Positions 54,551-63,670 of a DNA stretch of 64,000 nucleotides are shown here, in pieces. The stretch is from contig NZ_JAAVVW010000003.1 in assembly GCF_023910625.1 (NCBI RefSeq), positions 2,232,001 through 2,296,000 on the forward strand, given 5' to 3'. The position numbers and the translations under genes are program-made. Positions within the stretch are counted from its first letter, which is position 1. Every line of letters begins with the position of its first letter. The stretch is from Limnohabitans sp. (GTDB taxonomy: Bacteria; Pseudomonadota; Gammaproteobacteria; Burkholderiales; Burkholderiaceae_C). Under the pieces are notes generated by a model. It did not search any database. It had not been told where the DNA came from and was given only the letters and a program-made list of their open reading frames with translations.

Positions 54551-54725
54551 GGTGCGCTGGTGTGGGCGTTGAACATGTGTCCATTGTGCGAATCAGACAC
54601 AACGATGCACAGGGCTGGGCGAGACCAGAAGGGGACGAAAAAGGACAGCTGAGAGGTGGATTGAGTTAATTAATTGGTATGCTTTTATGTCATTTTTAAG
54701 CATTCACACGTTCAGGAGATTCACC

Positions 54726-55352
54726 ATGTTCCCACTTGAAATTTGGGCTGCCTATACCGCAGCATGTTTGTTGCTTATGTTGTCCCCTGGCCCGGACAAC
54801 TTGCTGGCGATTGGGCGTGGCCTCAGTCAAGGTAAAAGTGCAGCGATTGTTTCGGGTGTCTCTTCGGGTGCCGGAATTTTGTTTCACGTTGCTGCGGCGA
54901 CTTTTGGACTGACCTTGCTTATGCAGACATCGGCTCTGGCGTTTTGGGTGGTCAAGCTGACCGGGGCCGTCTATTTGATCTGGTTGGGGGCCAAGGTCTT
55001 GCGGTCGCGCAATCTGATCAGTTTTGCGTCGACAGCCAAACAGCCTTTGTCCACGATCTTTGCGACTGGTTTTTTGTCAGCGGCGCTCAACCCCAAACCG
55101 GGTCTTTTTGTGCTGGCCTTCATTCCTCAGTTTGTCAGTCTTGATCGTGGTTCGGTCACGATTCAGATGCTGGTTTATGGTTGCTGGTTCGCATTTCTGA
55201 CAGCGGTAGGCTTTGCTTTGATGGGCATTTTCTCGTCACGTCTGTCGTCTTGGCTGCGCCAGAAACCGCGGGTTGTCGCTGGGCTCAATGTGGGGGCTGG
55301 ATTGACGTTTGTGGCTTCAGGCTTGTCAGTAGCAGTACTCAAACAAAAATGA
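54726..55352 (+). CDS. LysE/RhtB-family amino acid exporter
   Basis: Start ATG 54726 after CAGGAG gives 208 aa with six membrane segments. RhtB motifs: LLMLSPGPDNLLAIGRGLSQGKSAAIVSGVSSGAG and FLSAALNPKPGLFVLAFIPQFV. Exports neutral amino acids such as homoserine or threonine. Divergent from the isochorismatase-like gene. Confidence 0.9.
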   Translation: MFPLEIWAAYTAACLLLMLSPGPDNLLAIGRGLSQGKSAAIVSGVSSGAGILFHVAAATFGLTLLMQTSALAFWVVKLTGAVYLIWLGAKVLRSRNLISFASTAKQPLSTIFATGFLSAALNPKPGLFVLAFIPQFVSLDRGSVTIQMLVYGCWFAFLTAVGFALMGIFSSRLSSWLRQKPRVVAGLNVGAGLTFVASGLSVAVLKQK

Positions 55353-55437
55353 AAAAATTGCCAATTGGCTAATTGGGCGGTTGAGCTCAGAGACCAAGAG
55401 CCGTTCGATCGGTTGCGTTAACGCCGAGCAAATTCCC

Positions 55438-56607
55438 TCAGCTTGTGCGCAATACCTGCATCAATTCAACCAGCCCAATCGCTTGCGCGCCATAACGCAT
55501 CGGAAAGCGTTCGGTGCCGGGATAAACCACATAGCGCTGGTCGATATTCAGGTCTGCGCAGGCGATGTCGAAGCCCTTGCTCAGGGTGGGCGCGGTGGAT
55601 CGTTTGATTTCGATGGCCATCCACGGCTGGCCTGCACGCTCAATCAAGAGGTCGATCTCGGCCCCCGTATGGGTGCGGTAGCTGTAAGCCGTGCATTGCG
55701 GGTGGGTGGCGGCCATCAGGTTATCGATGCAAAAGCCCTCATAACTGGGGCCGCACACAGGGTGACCTGCCAAGTCATGCAAGCTACCCAGGCCTAGCAA
55801 AGCGTGCACCAGCCCGCTGTCGCGTACATACACCTTGGGCGCTTTGACCAGGCGTTTGCCCACATTGCCGCTCCAGGGCCGCAGGCGGCGTACCAGCTGT
55901 AAGTCCACCAGCAAGTCGATGTAGCGTTCCACTGCCGGGCTGCTCACGCCCAAGCCACGGGCCAAACGACTTTGTTGTAACAAGGCTCCTTGCTGGTGCG
56001 CCAACATGGTCCACAGACGGCCCACGGTTTCGGCTGGCAGGCGCGGCGCAAACATGGGCACGTCGCGTTGCAAGTAGCTGCGCACAAAGTCTTCGCGCCA
56101 GCGAAGGCTGGCCGCATCGCTGGCGGCCAGCAAGCTGTCCGGAAAACCGCCGCGCAGCCACAACGTGTCCAGATCGGCGGCGGACCATTCGAGTCCGTGA
56201 ACAGGGCCAATCTCCAGATAGGCCACGCGCCCAGCCAGCGTTTCACTGCTTTGCTGCATCAAGTCCAGCGAGGCCGATCCCAGCAGCAAGAAATGGCCAA
56301 AGCGCTGGCCTGCACGGCGGCGCTCGTCGATGATGCCGCGCAGGACTTCAAACAGGCCCGGCATGCGGTGGATTTCATCGAGGATGACCAATTTGCCGCC
56401 TTGGGCGCGCAAAAATGCGTCGGCGTCTTGCAGCCGCAAACGGTCTGCCGGACGTTCCAGATCGAGGTAAGTTGAGCCAGCTGGCCAGGTGTCGGCCAGC
56501 GTGAGCGCCAAGGTGGTTTTGCCCACCTGACGCGGTCCGAGCAGCACCACCGCTGGGGCTTCGTGCAGGCGCTCAGACAGTGTGGTGAGGGTTTGTCGGT
56601 CAATCAT
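55438..56607 (-). CDS. AAA+ ATPase with DUF4143 (second paralogue)
   Basis: Start ATG 56607 gives 389 aa: Walker A LGPRQVGKTTLAL, Walker B LVILDEIHRMP, sensor LLGSASLDLM and a DUF4143 end (RRLRPWSGNVGKRLVKAPKVYVRDSGLVHALLGLGSLHDLAGHP, YRTHTGAEIDLLIE). It resembles the paralogue at 51569 throughout but is clearly diverged at DNA level, suggesting separate arrival. An inverted repeat sits just upstream. Confidence 0.88.
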   Translation of the reverse strand: MIDRQTLTTLSERLHEAPAVVLLGPRQVGKTTLALTLADTWPAGSTYLDLERPADRLRLQDADAFLRAQGGKLVILDEIHRMPGLFEVLRGIIDERRRAGQRFGHFLLLGSASLDLMQQSSETLAGRVAYLEIGPVHGLEWSAADLDTLWLRGGFPDSLLAASDAASLRWREDFVRSYLQRDVPMFAPRLPAETVGRLWTMLAHQQGALLQQSRLARGLGVSSPAVERYIDLLVDLQLVRRLRPWSGNVGKRLVKAPKVYVRDSGLVHALLGLGSLHDLAGHPVCGPSYEGFCIDNLMAATHPQCTAYSYRTHTGAEIDLLIERAGQPWMAIEIKRSTAPTLSKGFDIACADLNIDQRYVVYPGTERFPMRYGAQAIGLVELMQVLRTS

Positions 56608-56610
56608 CTT

Positions 56611-56641
56611 TGAAATTTTAACGTGTGGCGTTAGTATTTCA
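56611..56641. promoter_or_regulatory. Inverted repeat upstream of the second DUF4143 gene
   Basis: TGAAATTTTAACG (56611-56623) and CGTTAGTATTTCA (56629-56641) pair with two mismatches around TGTGG, 4 bp before the start codon. Different sequence but the same placement as the palindrome before the other DUF4143 gene. Confidence 0.6.
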
Positions 56642-56807
56642 ATGTTTAATGGGTTAATCCTGGGTCGCCGACCTGAATTGCCAGCACCATAAATCCTTTT
56701 CCCCATCCGGCAAGGCCCGCGCCCGAGCACGCCAAAACGACCACCCGGGTAGGATTCAACGCTGGACGGCAGACCGCGCTGGCACAGCGCACACAAAGGA
56801 TAAGACG

Positions 56808-57194
56808 ATGGCGATACCTTGGTTGATGGCGCTCAAAGTGATTCCCTGGGGCGATGTGATCGAACACGCGCCTTCGGTCCTCAAAGCTGCGCGCAAACTG
56901 ATGGACCGTCAGCCCCCTCAGCCCCCGGGCTCAGCAGGCACCCCCGCCACACAAACCCCGGTGAGTGCCGTGCCCAGTTTGGGCGAGCTCAAGAACGCCT
57001 TGATTGCCGCACAAGGCCAGATCGACCGCCAAGCCCAGACCCAGCGCGAATTGACCGAAACCCTGGCCGAGTTGGCCGAGCAAAACGCACGCTTGGTCAG
57101 CACCGTGGAAGTGCTGCGCCTGCGCACGCGGTTGCTGGTGTGGGGTGGGGCGGCTGTGTTGCTGTGGTTGGCGGTGCTCACTTGGTGGACTTGA
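56808..57194 (+). CDS. Small coiled-coil, C-terminally anchored protein
   Basis: The 128-aa protein has an N-terminal amphipathic segment (IPWLMALKVIPWGDVIEHAPSVLKAARKLM), a Pro/Ala-rich linker (40-60), a coiled coil (about 65-105: LKNALIAAQGQIDRQAQTQRELTETLAELAEQNARL) and a C-terminal membrane helix (LLVWGGAAVLLWLAVLTWW). No family name recognised with certainty. It stands alone. Confidence 0.72.
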   Translation: MAIPWLMALKVIPWGDVIEHAPSVLKAARKLMDRQPPQPPGSAGTPATQTPVSAVPSLGELKNALIAAQGQIDRQAQTQRELTETLAELAEQNARLVSTVEVLRLRTRLLVWGGAAVLLWLAVLTWWT

Positions 57195-57310
57195 GCCAAG
57201 AAGCCTGAACGGGCTTGTGGCCCATCATGCAACGGCATCGGACTATTGATCAGGCCCGATGAAGTTTGAATGGCCCATGTTGTTGTTGGCCATGCGGGTA
57301 TCTTTGTCTT

Positions 57311-57340
57311 TGCAGGAGCCCACAGGGGTGGGCTCCTGCA
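57311..57340. repeat. REP-like perfect hairpin, copy 2
   Basis: TGCAGGAGCCCAC-AGGG-GTGGGCTCCTGCA is a perfect 13-bp stem with a 4-base loop between two convergent genes. No T-run follows on either strand, so it is more like a REP element than a standard terminator. It shares GGAGCCCAC with 27641-27650. Confidence 0.7.
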
Positions 57341-57480
57341 AAATAAGCTGTTCCATGAACAGGGTTAACGACTTCAATGGGCCGGATCAATAGTCTTGCA
57401 GTCCCAGGCGCTGGGTACTGATCCCGTCGCCTGATATCAAACCACCATCGATCAGATATCAAAACGCCACCAAAACACCA

Positions 57481-57966
57481 TCAACTGGCCGCCAACGCCG
57501 CCTCAATGTCCTTGGCCATCTTCTCGGGTGAGTCTTGCGGTGCATAGCGCTTGATCACACGCCCATCGCGCCCCACCAGAAACTTGGTGAAGTTCCACTT
57601 GATGGCCTTGCTGCCTAAAATGCCGGGGGCTTCGGCGGTGAGCCATTGGTACAGGGGGTGGGCGTCAGCGCCATTGACCTTGACCTTCCGCATCATCTGA
57701 AAGCTCACGCCGTAGTTCTTTTGGCAGAAGTTGGCAATTTGCGCGTCATCACCCGGGTCTTGGCTGGCGAATTGGTTACACGGAAAGCCCAGCACGGCCA
57801 GGCCTTGGTCGGCGTAGGTTTTGTGCAGCTTTTCCAGCCCGGTGAACTGCGGCGTGAAGCCGCATGCGCTGGCGGTGGTGACGATCAGCATCACTTGGCC
57901 CTTGTAGCGCGACAGGGGCACGGGTTGGTGGTCGATGCTTTGGGCTTCGAGGTCGTACAAGCTCAT
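57481..57966 (-). CDS. Glutathione peroxidase-family protein
   Basis: The 161-aa protein has the Cys-type active site TTASACGFTPQFTGLEKLH, the second motif VLGFPCNQFASQDP (resolving Cys) and WNFTKFLV (Trp/Asn of the tetrad). It reduces peroxides, probably with thioredoxin. The Sec position is Cys despite a selD gene in this genome. Confidence 0.94.
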   Translation of the reverse strand: MSLYDLEAQSIDHQPVPLSRYKGQVMLIVTTASACGFTPQFTGLEKLHKTYADQGLAVLGFPCNQFASQDPGDDAQIANFCQKNYGVSFQMMRKVKVNGADAHPLYQWLTAEAPGILGSKAIKWNFTKFLVGRDGRVIKRYAPQDSPEKMAKDIEAALAAS

Positions 57967-58036
57967 GGGGTTGGTTCCGTTGGGTGTGGACAGATGGACA
58001 TCATGCCAGTGACGGACCCTGGCTGGGCAGGGCGGT

Positions 58037-58933
58037 TCAGTGGGCCTTGTGGCCAGGCCCCACGATGGACAGCAAAGCCGCCAGCAAGATCAGGGCCCCG
58101 CCGATCAGGGTGCGGCTGTCCCAGTTGGAGGCGCCCAGCAAGACCGACGACACGCTGGCAAACAGCACTTCGGACAGCATGACCAGCGCGGTGGTGTGGG
58201 CGGCCAGTCGGGCCGCGCCGTATTGCAGCGCCAGGTTGCCCAACAGGAACGAGATGCACAGCAAGGCCACCAGAGGCAGCCAGCTCCAAGTGGGGGCCGC
58301 GCCGATGGCCACGACGCCCGTGGCCAAACCGACAAAGGCCGCCAGCGTGGCCATGACCGCGCCGCCGCCAAACATGGCCAGGGTGCGCGATGAGCTGGGG
58401 CTGTCCTTGAGCTTGAGCAGCAAGGCGTTGGTGATGGCAAACGTCAGGCCCCCCATCAGCGCCAGCCCATCGGCCAGGCTTTCGGGCACGGGCCAGGGCG
58501 TCTCGGGGGTTTTGAGAACGATGAACAAACCGGCCAGCGCCAGCACCAAGCGCAGCAAGGCCATGGGGGTGGGCTTTTCACCCAGCAGCCACCAAGCCAC
58601 CAGCACCGACCAGGCGGGCATCAAATAAAACAGCAGTACCACGCGCACCACGTCGCCCACCGTGACGGCCCAGTTGAAGCCGACATTGGTTAGGCCCGAG
58701 GCCAGCAGCAGGAGCCACAGCCCGGGGTGGCCGCGCCAGCTTTGCAACTGGCCGCGGCGCCACAGCCACAAGGCGATGGACACAAAGACAAAGGCGTAAA
58801 CCAGTGCCGTGGCCCACAGCGGGTGCAGGCCCTGGGCTTCAAGTTGTTTGAAGGGCCACCAGCACACGCCCCAGACAAAGGCGTTGAACAGGAGCCCGGC
58901 GACCGCCAGGCTTTTGGGGGATGTGTCGCCCAT
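58037..58933 (-). CDS. EamA/DMT-family transporter
   Basis: Start ATG 58933 (MGDTSPKSLA) gives 298 aa with ten membrane helices in two EamA repeats (FNAFVWGVCWWPFKQLEAQGLHPLWATALVYAF; MGGLTFAITNALLLKLKD). Probably exports metabolites such as amino acids. The open frame to 59257 overlaps the dedA-like gene and is not coding. Confidence 0.87.
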   Translation of the reverse strand: MGDTSPKSLAVAGLLFNAFVWGVCWWPFKQLEAQGLHPLWATALVYAFVFVSIALWLWRRGQLQSWRGHPGLWLLLLASGLTNVGFNWAVTVGDVVRVVLLFYLMPAWSVLVAWWLLGEKPTPMALLRLVLALAGLFIVLKTPETPWPVPESLADGLALMGGLTFAITNALLLKLKDSPSSSRTLAMFGGGAVMATLAAFVGLATGVVAIGAAPTWSWLPLVALLCISFLLGNLALQYGAARLAAHTTALVMLSEVLFASVSSVLLGASNWDSRTLIGGALILLAALLSIVGPGHKAH

Positions 58934-58944
58934 GCGTGGGCAGC

Positions 58945-59580
58945 TTAAGAGACGTCGCCAGAGGCTTTGGCTGCCAGGGTGGCCTGGCGCTTTCGCCACC
59001 AGCGCCAGCCCAACCAGACGATGCCAATGCCCAGCAGGGCAAAAATGCCGTGCTGGAACTGGCGCAGCACGTTGAACATCCAGTCCCAGTTTTGCGCGCC
59101 AAAGTAACCCAGGTAGACCCAAATGGGCACGCTGATCAGTGCAGCAAAGCCGTCCATGAAAAACCAGGTGGAAAAGCTGACGCGTCGGCTCATGCCCGCT
59201 GAGAAGAAGACCGGCGTGCGCAAACCGGGCAAAAAGCGGGCCACGAACATGACCCATTTGCCGTATTTCTCAAAAGCCTCTTGCGCTCTGGCAAAGCGCT
59301 CGGGTGTCAGGATTTTGCGAAAACCGGGCAGCTTGCAAATACGCTCGCCATACAGACGGCCCAGGGTGAACATCAACCCATCACCAACCATCACACCCGC
59401 CATGCCCACGGCAAACATGGTGTGCACATCGGCATGCCCCAGGCCTGCAATCACCCCGCCCGTGACCAGGGTCACATCTTCCGGGATGGGCACACCAAAA
59501 CCGCAAATGAGCAGCATCACGAATACGGCAAGGTAGCCGTACTCGGTGAAGATGGGCATCAAAAACTCAAAAACTTCCAT
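58945..59580 (-). CDS. DedA-family membrane protein
   Basis: Start ATG 59580 gives 211 aa with the DedA/VTT pattern: ICGFGVPIPEDVTLVTGGVIAG (acidic motif), MVGDGLMFTLGRLYGERI, and VARFLPGLRTPVFFSAGMSR with the conserved Arg residues. DedA proteins scramble lipids, including undecaprenyl phosphate, and support proton-gradient homeostasis. It lies 11 bp before the EamA gene. Confidence 0.9.
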   Translation of the reverse strand: MEVFEFLMPIFTEYGYLAVFVMLLICGFGVPIPEDVTLVTGGVIAGLGHADVHTMFAVGMAGVMVGDGLMFTLGRLYGERICKLPGFRKILTPERFARAQEAFEKYGKWVMFVARFLPGLRTPVFFSAGMSRRVSFSTWFFMDGFAALISVPIWVYLGYFGAQNWDWMFNVLRQFQHGIFALLGIGIVWLGWRWWRKRQATLAAKASGDVS

Positions 59581-59795
59581 GGATTTCAAAGTTTGATTGC
59601 TTAAAACCCCCCTAGCGAAATGCAAGGGCTCAGCAGGCTGCGCGCCAGTGTAAAGCATTTACAAGTCCTTTCTTGAGACGGGTCAGGCGGGTGTTTCAGA
59701 GCAGCTGAACAGGCATTCGTTCGAGTTGACGCCGCATTCGACGCCCCGTTTTTGCTGGCGCACTTTCGGGTATTCTTGCGATTTCACGCCTGACC

Positions 59796-60890
59796 ATGCC
59801 CCGCCCGATTCAAGCCACCATCCACACCGCGGCCTTGCGCCACAACCTGGCCTTGGCACGCCAAGCCGCGCCCGATGCCCAGGTGTGGGCGGTGGTCAAG
59901 GCCAATGCCTATGGGCACGGCATTGAGCGGGTGTTTGAAGGTCTGCGCGGAGCCGACGGCTTTGCCTTGCTGGACTTGAGTGAAGCCGAGCGTGTCAGGG
60001 CTTTGGGCTGGCGTGGCCCCATTTTGTTGCTCGAAGGCGCTTTTGAGGCGCGCGACCTGGAGTTGTGCTCGCGCCTGCACTTGTGGCACACGGTGCATTG
60101 CGACGAGCAAATCGACATGCTGGCGTTGCACAAGACGCACGAGCCGCACCGCGTGTTCCTCAAGATGAATTCGGGCATGAACCGGTTGGGCTTTGCACCG
60201 CAGCGATACCGCTCGGCCTGGACGCGGCTCAATGCCTTGCCGCAGGTGGACGAAATCTCGCTCATGACTCATTTCAGCGACGCCGACGGCCCCAAAGGCA
60301 TTGCCGAGCAGATGGCCCGATTTGAAGAAGCCTCCCGGGACTTGCCTGGTGAGCGCAGTGTAAGCAACAGCGCCGCCACCTTGCGCCATGCGCAAGATGC
60401 CGCAGTGAGAGCGGACTGGATTCGGCCCGGCATTGCTGTTTACGGCAGCTCGCCCGACTTTCCAGAACACAGCGTTGCCGATTGGGGTCTGCAACCCGCC
60501 ATGAGCTTGCATGCCCGCATCATCGCGGTGCAGCAGTTGCAGGCTGGCGACAGCGTGGGTTATGGCTCCAGTTTTGTGGCCGATGGCCCCATGCGCATCG
60601 GCGTGGTGGCCTGTGGCTATGCCGACGGTTACCCGCGCATTTGCCCCACAGGCACGCCCGTGCTGGTGGACGGTGCACGGGGCCGCACCGTGGGCCGCGT
60701 GAGCATGGACATGCTGACGGTGGACCTGAGTCCATTTCCCGATGCGGGCGTGGGCAGCCAGGTCACGCTCTGGGGACAAGCCGAAGGGGGTGCGTTGCTG
60801 GACATTGACGATGTGGCGCAAGCGGCAGGCACTGTGGGCTATGAGCTCATGTGTGCACTGGCTGCGCGTGTGCCGGTGCTGGTGGTCTGA
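59796..60890 (+). CDS. alr: Alanine racemase
   Basis: The 364-aa protein has the PLP lysine motif [23 protein letters not shown], and the C-terminal catalytic Tyr region [28 protein letters not shown] with [13 protein letters not shown]. It supplies D-alanine for peptidoglycan. Start ATG 59796 matches the family start ([19 protein letters not shown]). Confidence 0.95.
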   Translation: MPRPIQATIHTAALRHNLALARQAAPDAQVWAVVKANAYGHGIERVFEGLRGADGFALLDLSEAERVRALGWRGPILLLEGAFEARDLELCSRLHLWHTVHCDEQIDMLALHKTHEPHRVFLKMNSGMNRLGFAPQRYRSAWTRLNALPQVDEISLMTHFSDADGPKGIAEQMARFEEASRDLPGERSVSNSAATLRHAQDAAVRADWIRPGIAVYGSSPDFPEHSVADWGLQPAMSLHARIIAVQQLQAGDSVGYGSSFVADGPMRIGVVACGYADGYPRICPTGTPVLVDGARGRTVGRVSMDMLTVDLSPFPDAGVGSQVTLWGQAEGGALLDIDDVAQAAGTVGYELMCALAARVPVLVV

Positions 60891-61014
60891 GGCCCCATCC
60901 CTAAGTTCCAGGGGCCCTGTCGCCTGCGTGCAGGCCGTCAGGCCAAATGCCATTAGAGTAATCATGGCCTTGAGAAGTTGTTTTCCGGGGCGATCTCATC
61001 ACAGGAGACACCGA

Positions 61015-62034
61015 TTGCTTCAGATTCCCAAAAAAGACGCATTGGCCGCTTTGTATCTGTGCATGGCCCGCATCCGGGCTTTTGAAAATGCCGCAGAAAT
61101 CCTGAGCCAGGGCGGCGTCAGCGCTTACAACAAAACCGCAGACGGCAGCGCCAAAGTGCGCGGCCCTTTGCACCTGTCCACCGGGCAAGAAGGCGTGGCC
61201 GCTGGCGTGTGCGCCCACCTCACTCCGCGCGACTACCTGACCTCCACCCACCGTGGCCACGGCCACACCCTGGCCAAGGGGGCGGATCTCGGCCGCATGA
61301 TGTGCGAGCTGTACGGCAAAGCCACAGGTTTTAACGGGGGCAAGGGTGGCTCCATGCACATCGCCGATTTTTCGGTCGGCATGTTGGGGGCCAATGGCGT
61401 GGTGGCGGCGGGTCTGCCCATTGCCGTGGGCGCAGCACACGCCCAGAAATTGCAGGGTCGCAGCGACATCACCGTTTGCTTTTTTGGCGACGGTGCCACC
61501 AACCGGGGGCCTTTTCTGGAGGCCCTCAACTGGGCGCAGGTGCACCAGTTGCCGGTGCTGTTTGTGTGTGAAGACAACCGCTGGAGCGCCACCACCGCCA
61601 GCGGCCCGATGATTGCCGGCCCCGGCGCTTCGGCGCGCAGCGAAAGTCTGGGCATTGCAGCCCACCTGGTCGACGGCAACGATGTGTGGGCTGTTCACGA
61701 AAAAGCCGCCGAGCTGGTGCAGACCGTTCGCTCGGGCCACGGGCCGCGCCTGTTGCATGCGCTCACCTACCGTGTCAAAGGCCATGTGTCGGTGGACCTG
61801 GCCGCGTACCGGGACCCCCGGGAAGTCGAAGCAGCCCTGAAAAACGACCCCATCCAGAACGCCCGCCGCGCGCTGCTGGCGCTGGGAAGCAGCGATGCCG
61901 CGTGCGACCAGATGGACCAGCAAGCCCAGGCCGAAGTGCAGTCCGCCATGCAGTCAGCGGACCAAGCGCCCTGGCCCAGCGTGTCTGCCGCTTACACCGA
62001 CATCCAGACCACAGGAGCAGGGCAATGGTTTTGA
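61015..62034 (+). CDS. Pyruvate/acetoin dehydrogenase E1 alpha subunit
   Basis: TTG start at 61015, seven bases after AGGAG, fits family length (339 aa) better than internal ATGs. Markers: LYLCMARIRAFENAAEIL, YLTSTHRGHGHTLAKGAD, GGKGGSMHI, and the TPP motif GDGATNRGPFLEALNWAQVHQLPVLFVCEDN. Resembles acetoin dehydrogenase AcoA and pyruvate E1 alpha. It overlaps the beta gene by ten bases. Confidence 0.9.
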   Translation: MLQIPKKDALAALYLCMARIRAFENAAEILSQGGVSAYNKTADGSAKVRGPLHLSTGQEGVAAGVCAHLTPRDYLTSTHRGHGHTLAKGADLGRMMCELYGKATGFNGGKGGSMHIADFSVGMLGANGVVAAGLPIAVGAAHAQKLQGRSDITVCFFGDGATNRGPFLEALNWAQVHQLPVLFVCEDNRWSATTASGPMIAGPGASARSESLGIAAHLVDGNDVWAVHEKAAELVQTVRSGHGPRLLHALTYRVKGHVSVDLAAYRDPREVEAALKNDPIQNARRALLALGSSDAACDQMDQQAQAEVQSAMQSADQAPWPSVSAAYTDIQTTGAGQWF

Positions 62035-62999
62035 ACACGATGAGCTACAGCCAGGCCGCCGTGCTGGCCGTGCAGCGCGAAATGGAAGCCGACGAGCGCG
62101 TGGTGGTGATGGGTGAAGACGTGGGGCGGGGCGGTATCTTTGGCCAGTACAAAGGCTTGCAACAGACCTTTGGCACGCACCGCATCATCGACACCCCCAT
62201 CAGCGAAGCGGCCATCATGGGCGGCGGCGTGGGCATGGCGCTGGCGGGCATGCGCCCGGTGGTGGAGATGCGCGTGGTCGACTTTACCCTTTGCGGCATG
62301 GACGAAATCATCAACCAGGCCGCCAAGAACCGATACATGTTTGGCGGCCAGGGCCGTGTGCCTTTGGTGGCCCGCATGCCCATTGGCATCTGGGACGCTT
62401 CGGCGGCGCAGCATTCGCAGTCGCTTGAAGCCTGGTTTGCCCACATCCCCGGCTTGGTGGTCGTGTGTCCGGGCTCGGTGCAAGACAACTATTCTTTGCT
62501 GCGCGCGGCCATGCAGTGCGGTGACCCTGTGGTCTACATGGAGCACAAGACCCTGTGGGGCTTGGAAGGGCCAGTGGACGAAAGCGTGCAAGTGCCACTG
62601 GGCCAGGCCGCTGTCTTGCGTGCGGGTGATCGTTTGACGATGGTCAGCTGGAGTCGCCAGATGCAGGTGTGCCAAGTGGCTTGCGATCAATTGGCGGCTT
62701 TGGGTATTCAGGTCGAGCTGATTGATTTGCGCACCCTGTGGCCTTGGGATCGGGACACGGTGCTCAAGTCTGCGGCCAAAACAGGCCATCTGCTGGTGGT
62801 GCACGAAGCGATTCAGGCCGCAGGCTTTGGCGCTGAAATCGCCGCCACCGTGGCCGAAACCTTGGGCGTGCGCGTCAAGCGCTTGGGCGCGCCGCGCATC
62901 CCGGTGGGTTACGCCCCTGTTCTGGAAGCGGTGGCCCGCGTGTCGGCTGAGCAGATCGTAGCGGCAGCGCAGAACTGCCTGAAGCCCGTCACTCAGTGA
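62025..62999 (+). CDS. Pyruvate/acetoin dehydrogenase E1 beta subunit
   Basis: ATG 62025 after AGGAGCAGGGCA gives 324 aa: SYSQAAVLAVQREMEADERVVVMGEDVG, TPISEAAIMGGGVGMALAGMRPVVEM, GGQGRVPLVARMPIG and ELIDLRTLWPWDRDTVLKS. Forms the E1 alpha2beta2 core. No E2 or E3 gene follows; the next genes are a TRAP transporter. Confidence 0.92.
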   Translation: MVLNTMSYSQAAVLAVQREMEADERVVVMGEDVGRGGIFGQYKGLQQTFGTHRIIDTPISEAAIMGGGVGMALAGMRPVVEMRVVDFTLCGMDEIINQAAKNRYMFGGQGRVPLVARMPIGIWDASAAQHSQSLEAWFAHIPGLVVVCPGSVQDNYSLLRAAMQCGDPVVYMEHKTLWGLEGPVDESVQVPLGQAAVLRAGDRLTMVSWSRQMQVCQVACDQLAALGIQVELIDLRTLWPWDRDTVLKSAAKTGHLLVVHEAIQAAGFGAEIAATVAETLGVRVKRLGAPRIPVGYAPVLEAVARVSAEQIVAAAQNCLKPVTQ

Positions 63000-63151
63000 G
63001 GATGTTGCCCCATGCGATCTGCTTGCACCTGCACTTTGCGGGCTTTTTCATGGGGTAATCCCTGTGTCCCCGGGGCGCTTTGGGGCCTGATCGGGCGGCA
63101 TGTGGCCAATAACGCCATGGTAAAGTGAATTTGAAATTTGGCTTGAGACCT

Positions 63152-63670
63152 ATGACCCATTTGCACGAGCAGGCCCCCGCCGAAGTGGCCGCTGCTGAAT
63201 CCGATGAAGAAACCGCCGTTCCTCTGAAAATCGAAGACTGGCTCACGGTGATCGTGATGGCTCTGCTCTCGCTCATCACCTTTGCCAATGTGCTGGTGCG
63301 CTATTTCACCGACCAGTCCTTTGCCTGGACGGAAGAGTTTTCGGTGTTTTTGATGATCGTGCTGGCGCTGGTGGCGGGCTCGGCCTCGGTGGCCCGCAAC
63401 CGGCAAATCCGCATTGAATACTTTGCCGACAGCGGTTCAGAAAAACGCCAGCGGGCGTTGGCCCGCTTTGGTGCGCTGATGGTGTTTGTGCTGTTTGCGC
63501 TGATCGCGGTGCTCAGCGTGCGCGTGGTCTGGGACGATTTCCGCTTTGGCGAGACCTCACCGGGCATTGGCGTGCCGCAGTGGTGGTACACCATCTGGTT
63601 GCCGGTTTTGTCGGTGGCCATTGCCGGGCGTGCTTTGGGCTTGTTCATACGCCGGGGGCGTCAGCCATGA
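63152..63670 (+). CDS. TRAP transporter small permease (DctQ)
   Basis: Start ATG 63152 gives 172 aa with four membrane helices and the DctQ features VLVRYFTDQSFAWTEEFSVFLMIVLALVAGSASVARNRQIRIEYFAD and WYTIWLPVLSVAIAGRALGLF. A GTG at 63125 is also in frame. It overlaps the large permease gene (ATGA). The substrate-binding DctP gene is not in view. Confidence 0.9.
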   Translation: MTHLHEQAPAEVAAAESDEETAVPLKIEDWLTVIVMALLSLITFANVLVRYFTDQSFAWTEEFSVFLMIVLALVAGSASVARNRQIRIEYFADSGSEKRQRALARFGALMVFVLFALIAVLSVRVVWDDFRFGETSPGIGVPQWWYTIWLPVLSVAIAGRALGLFIRRGRQP

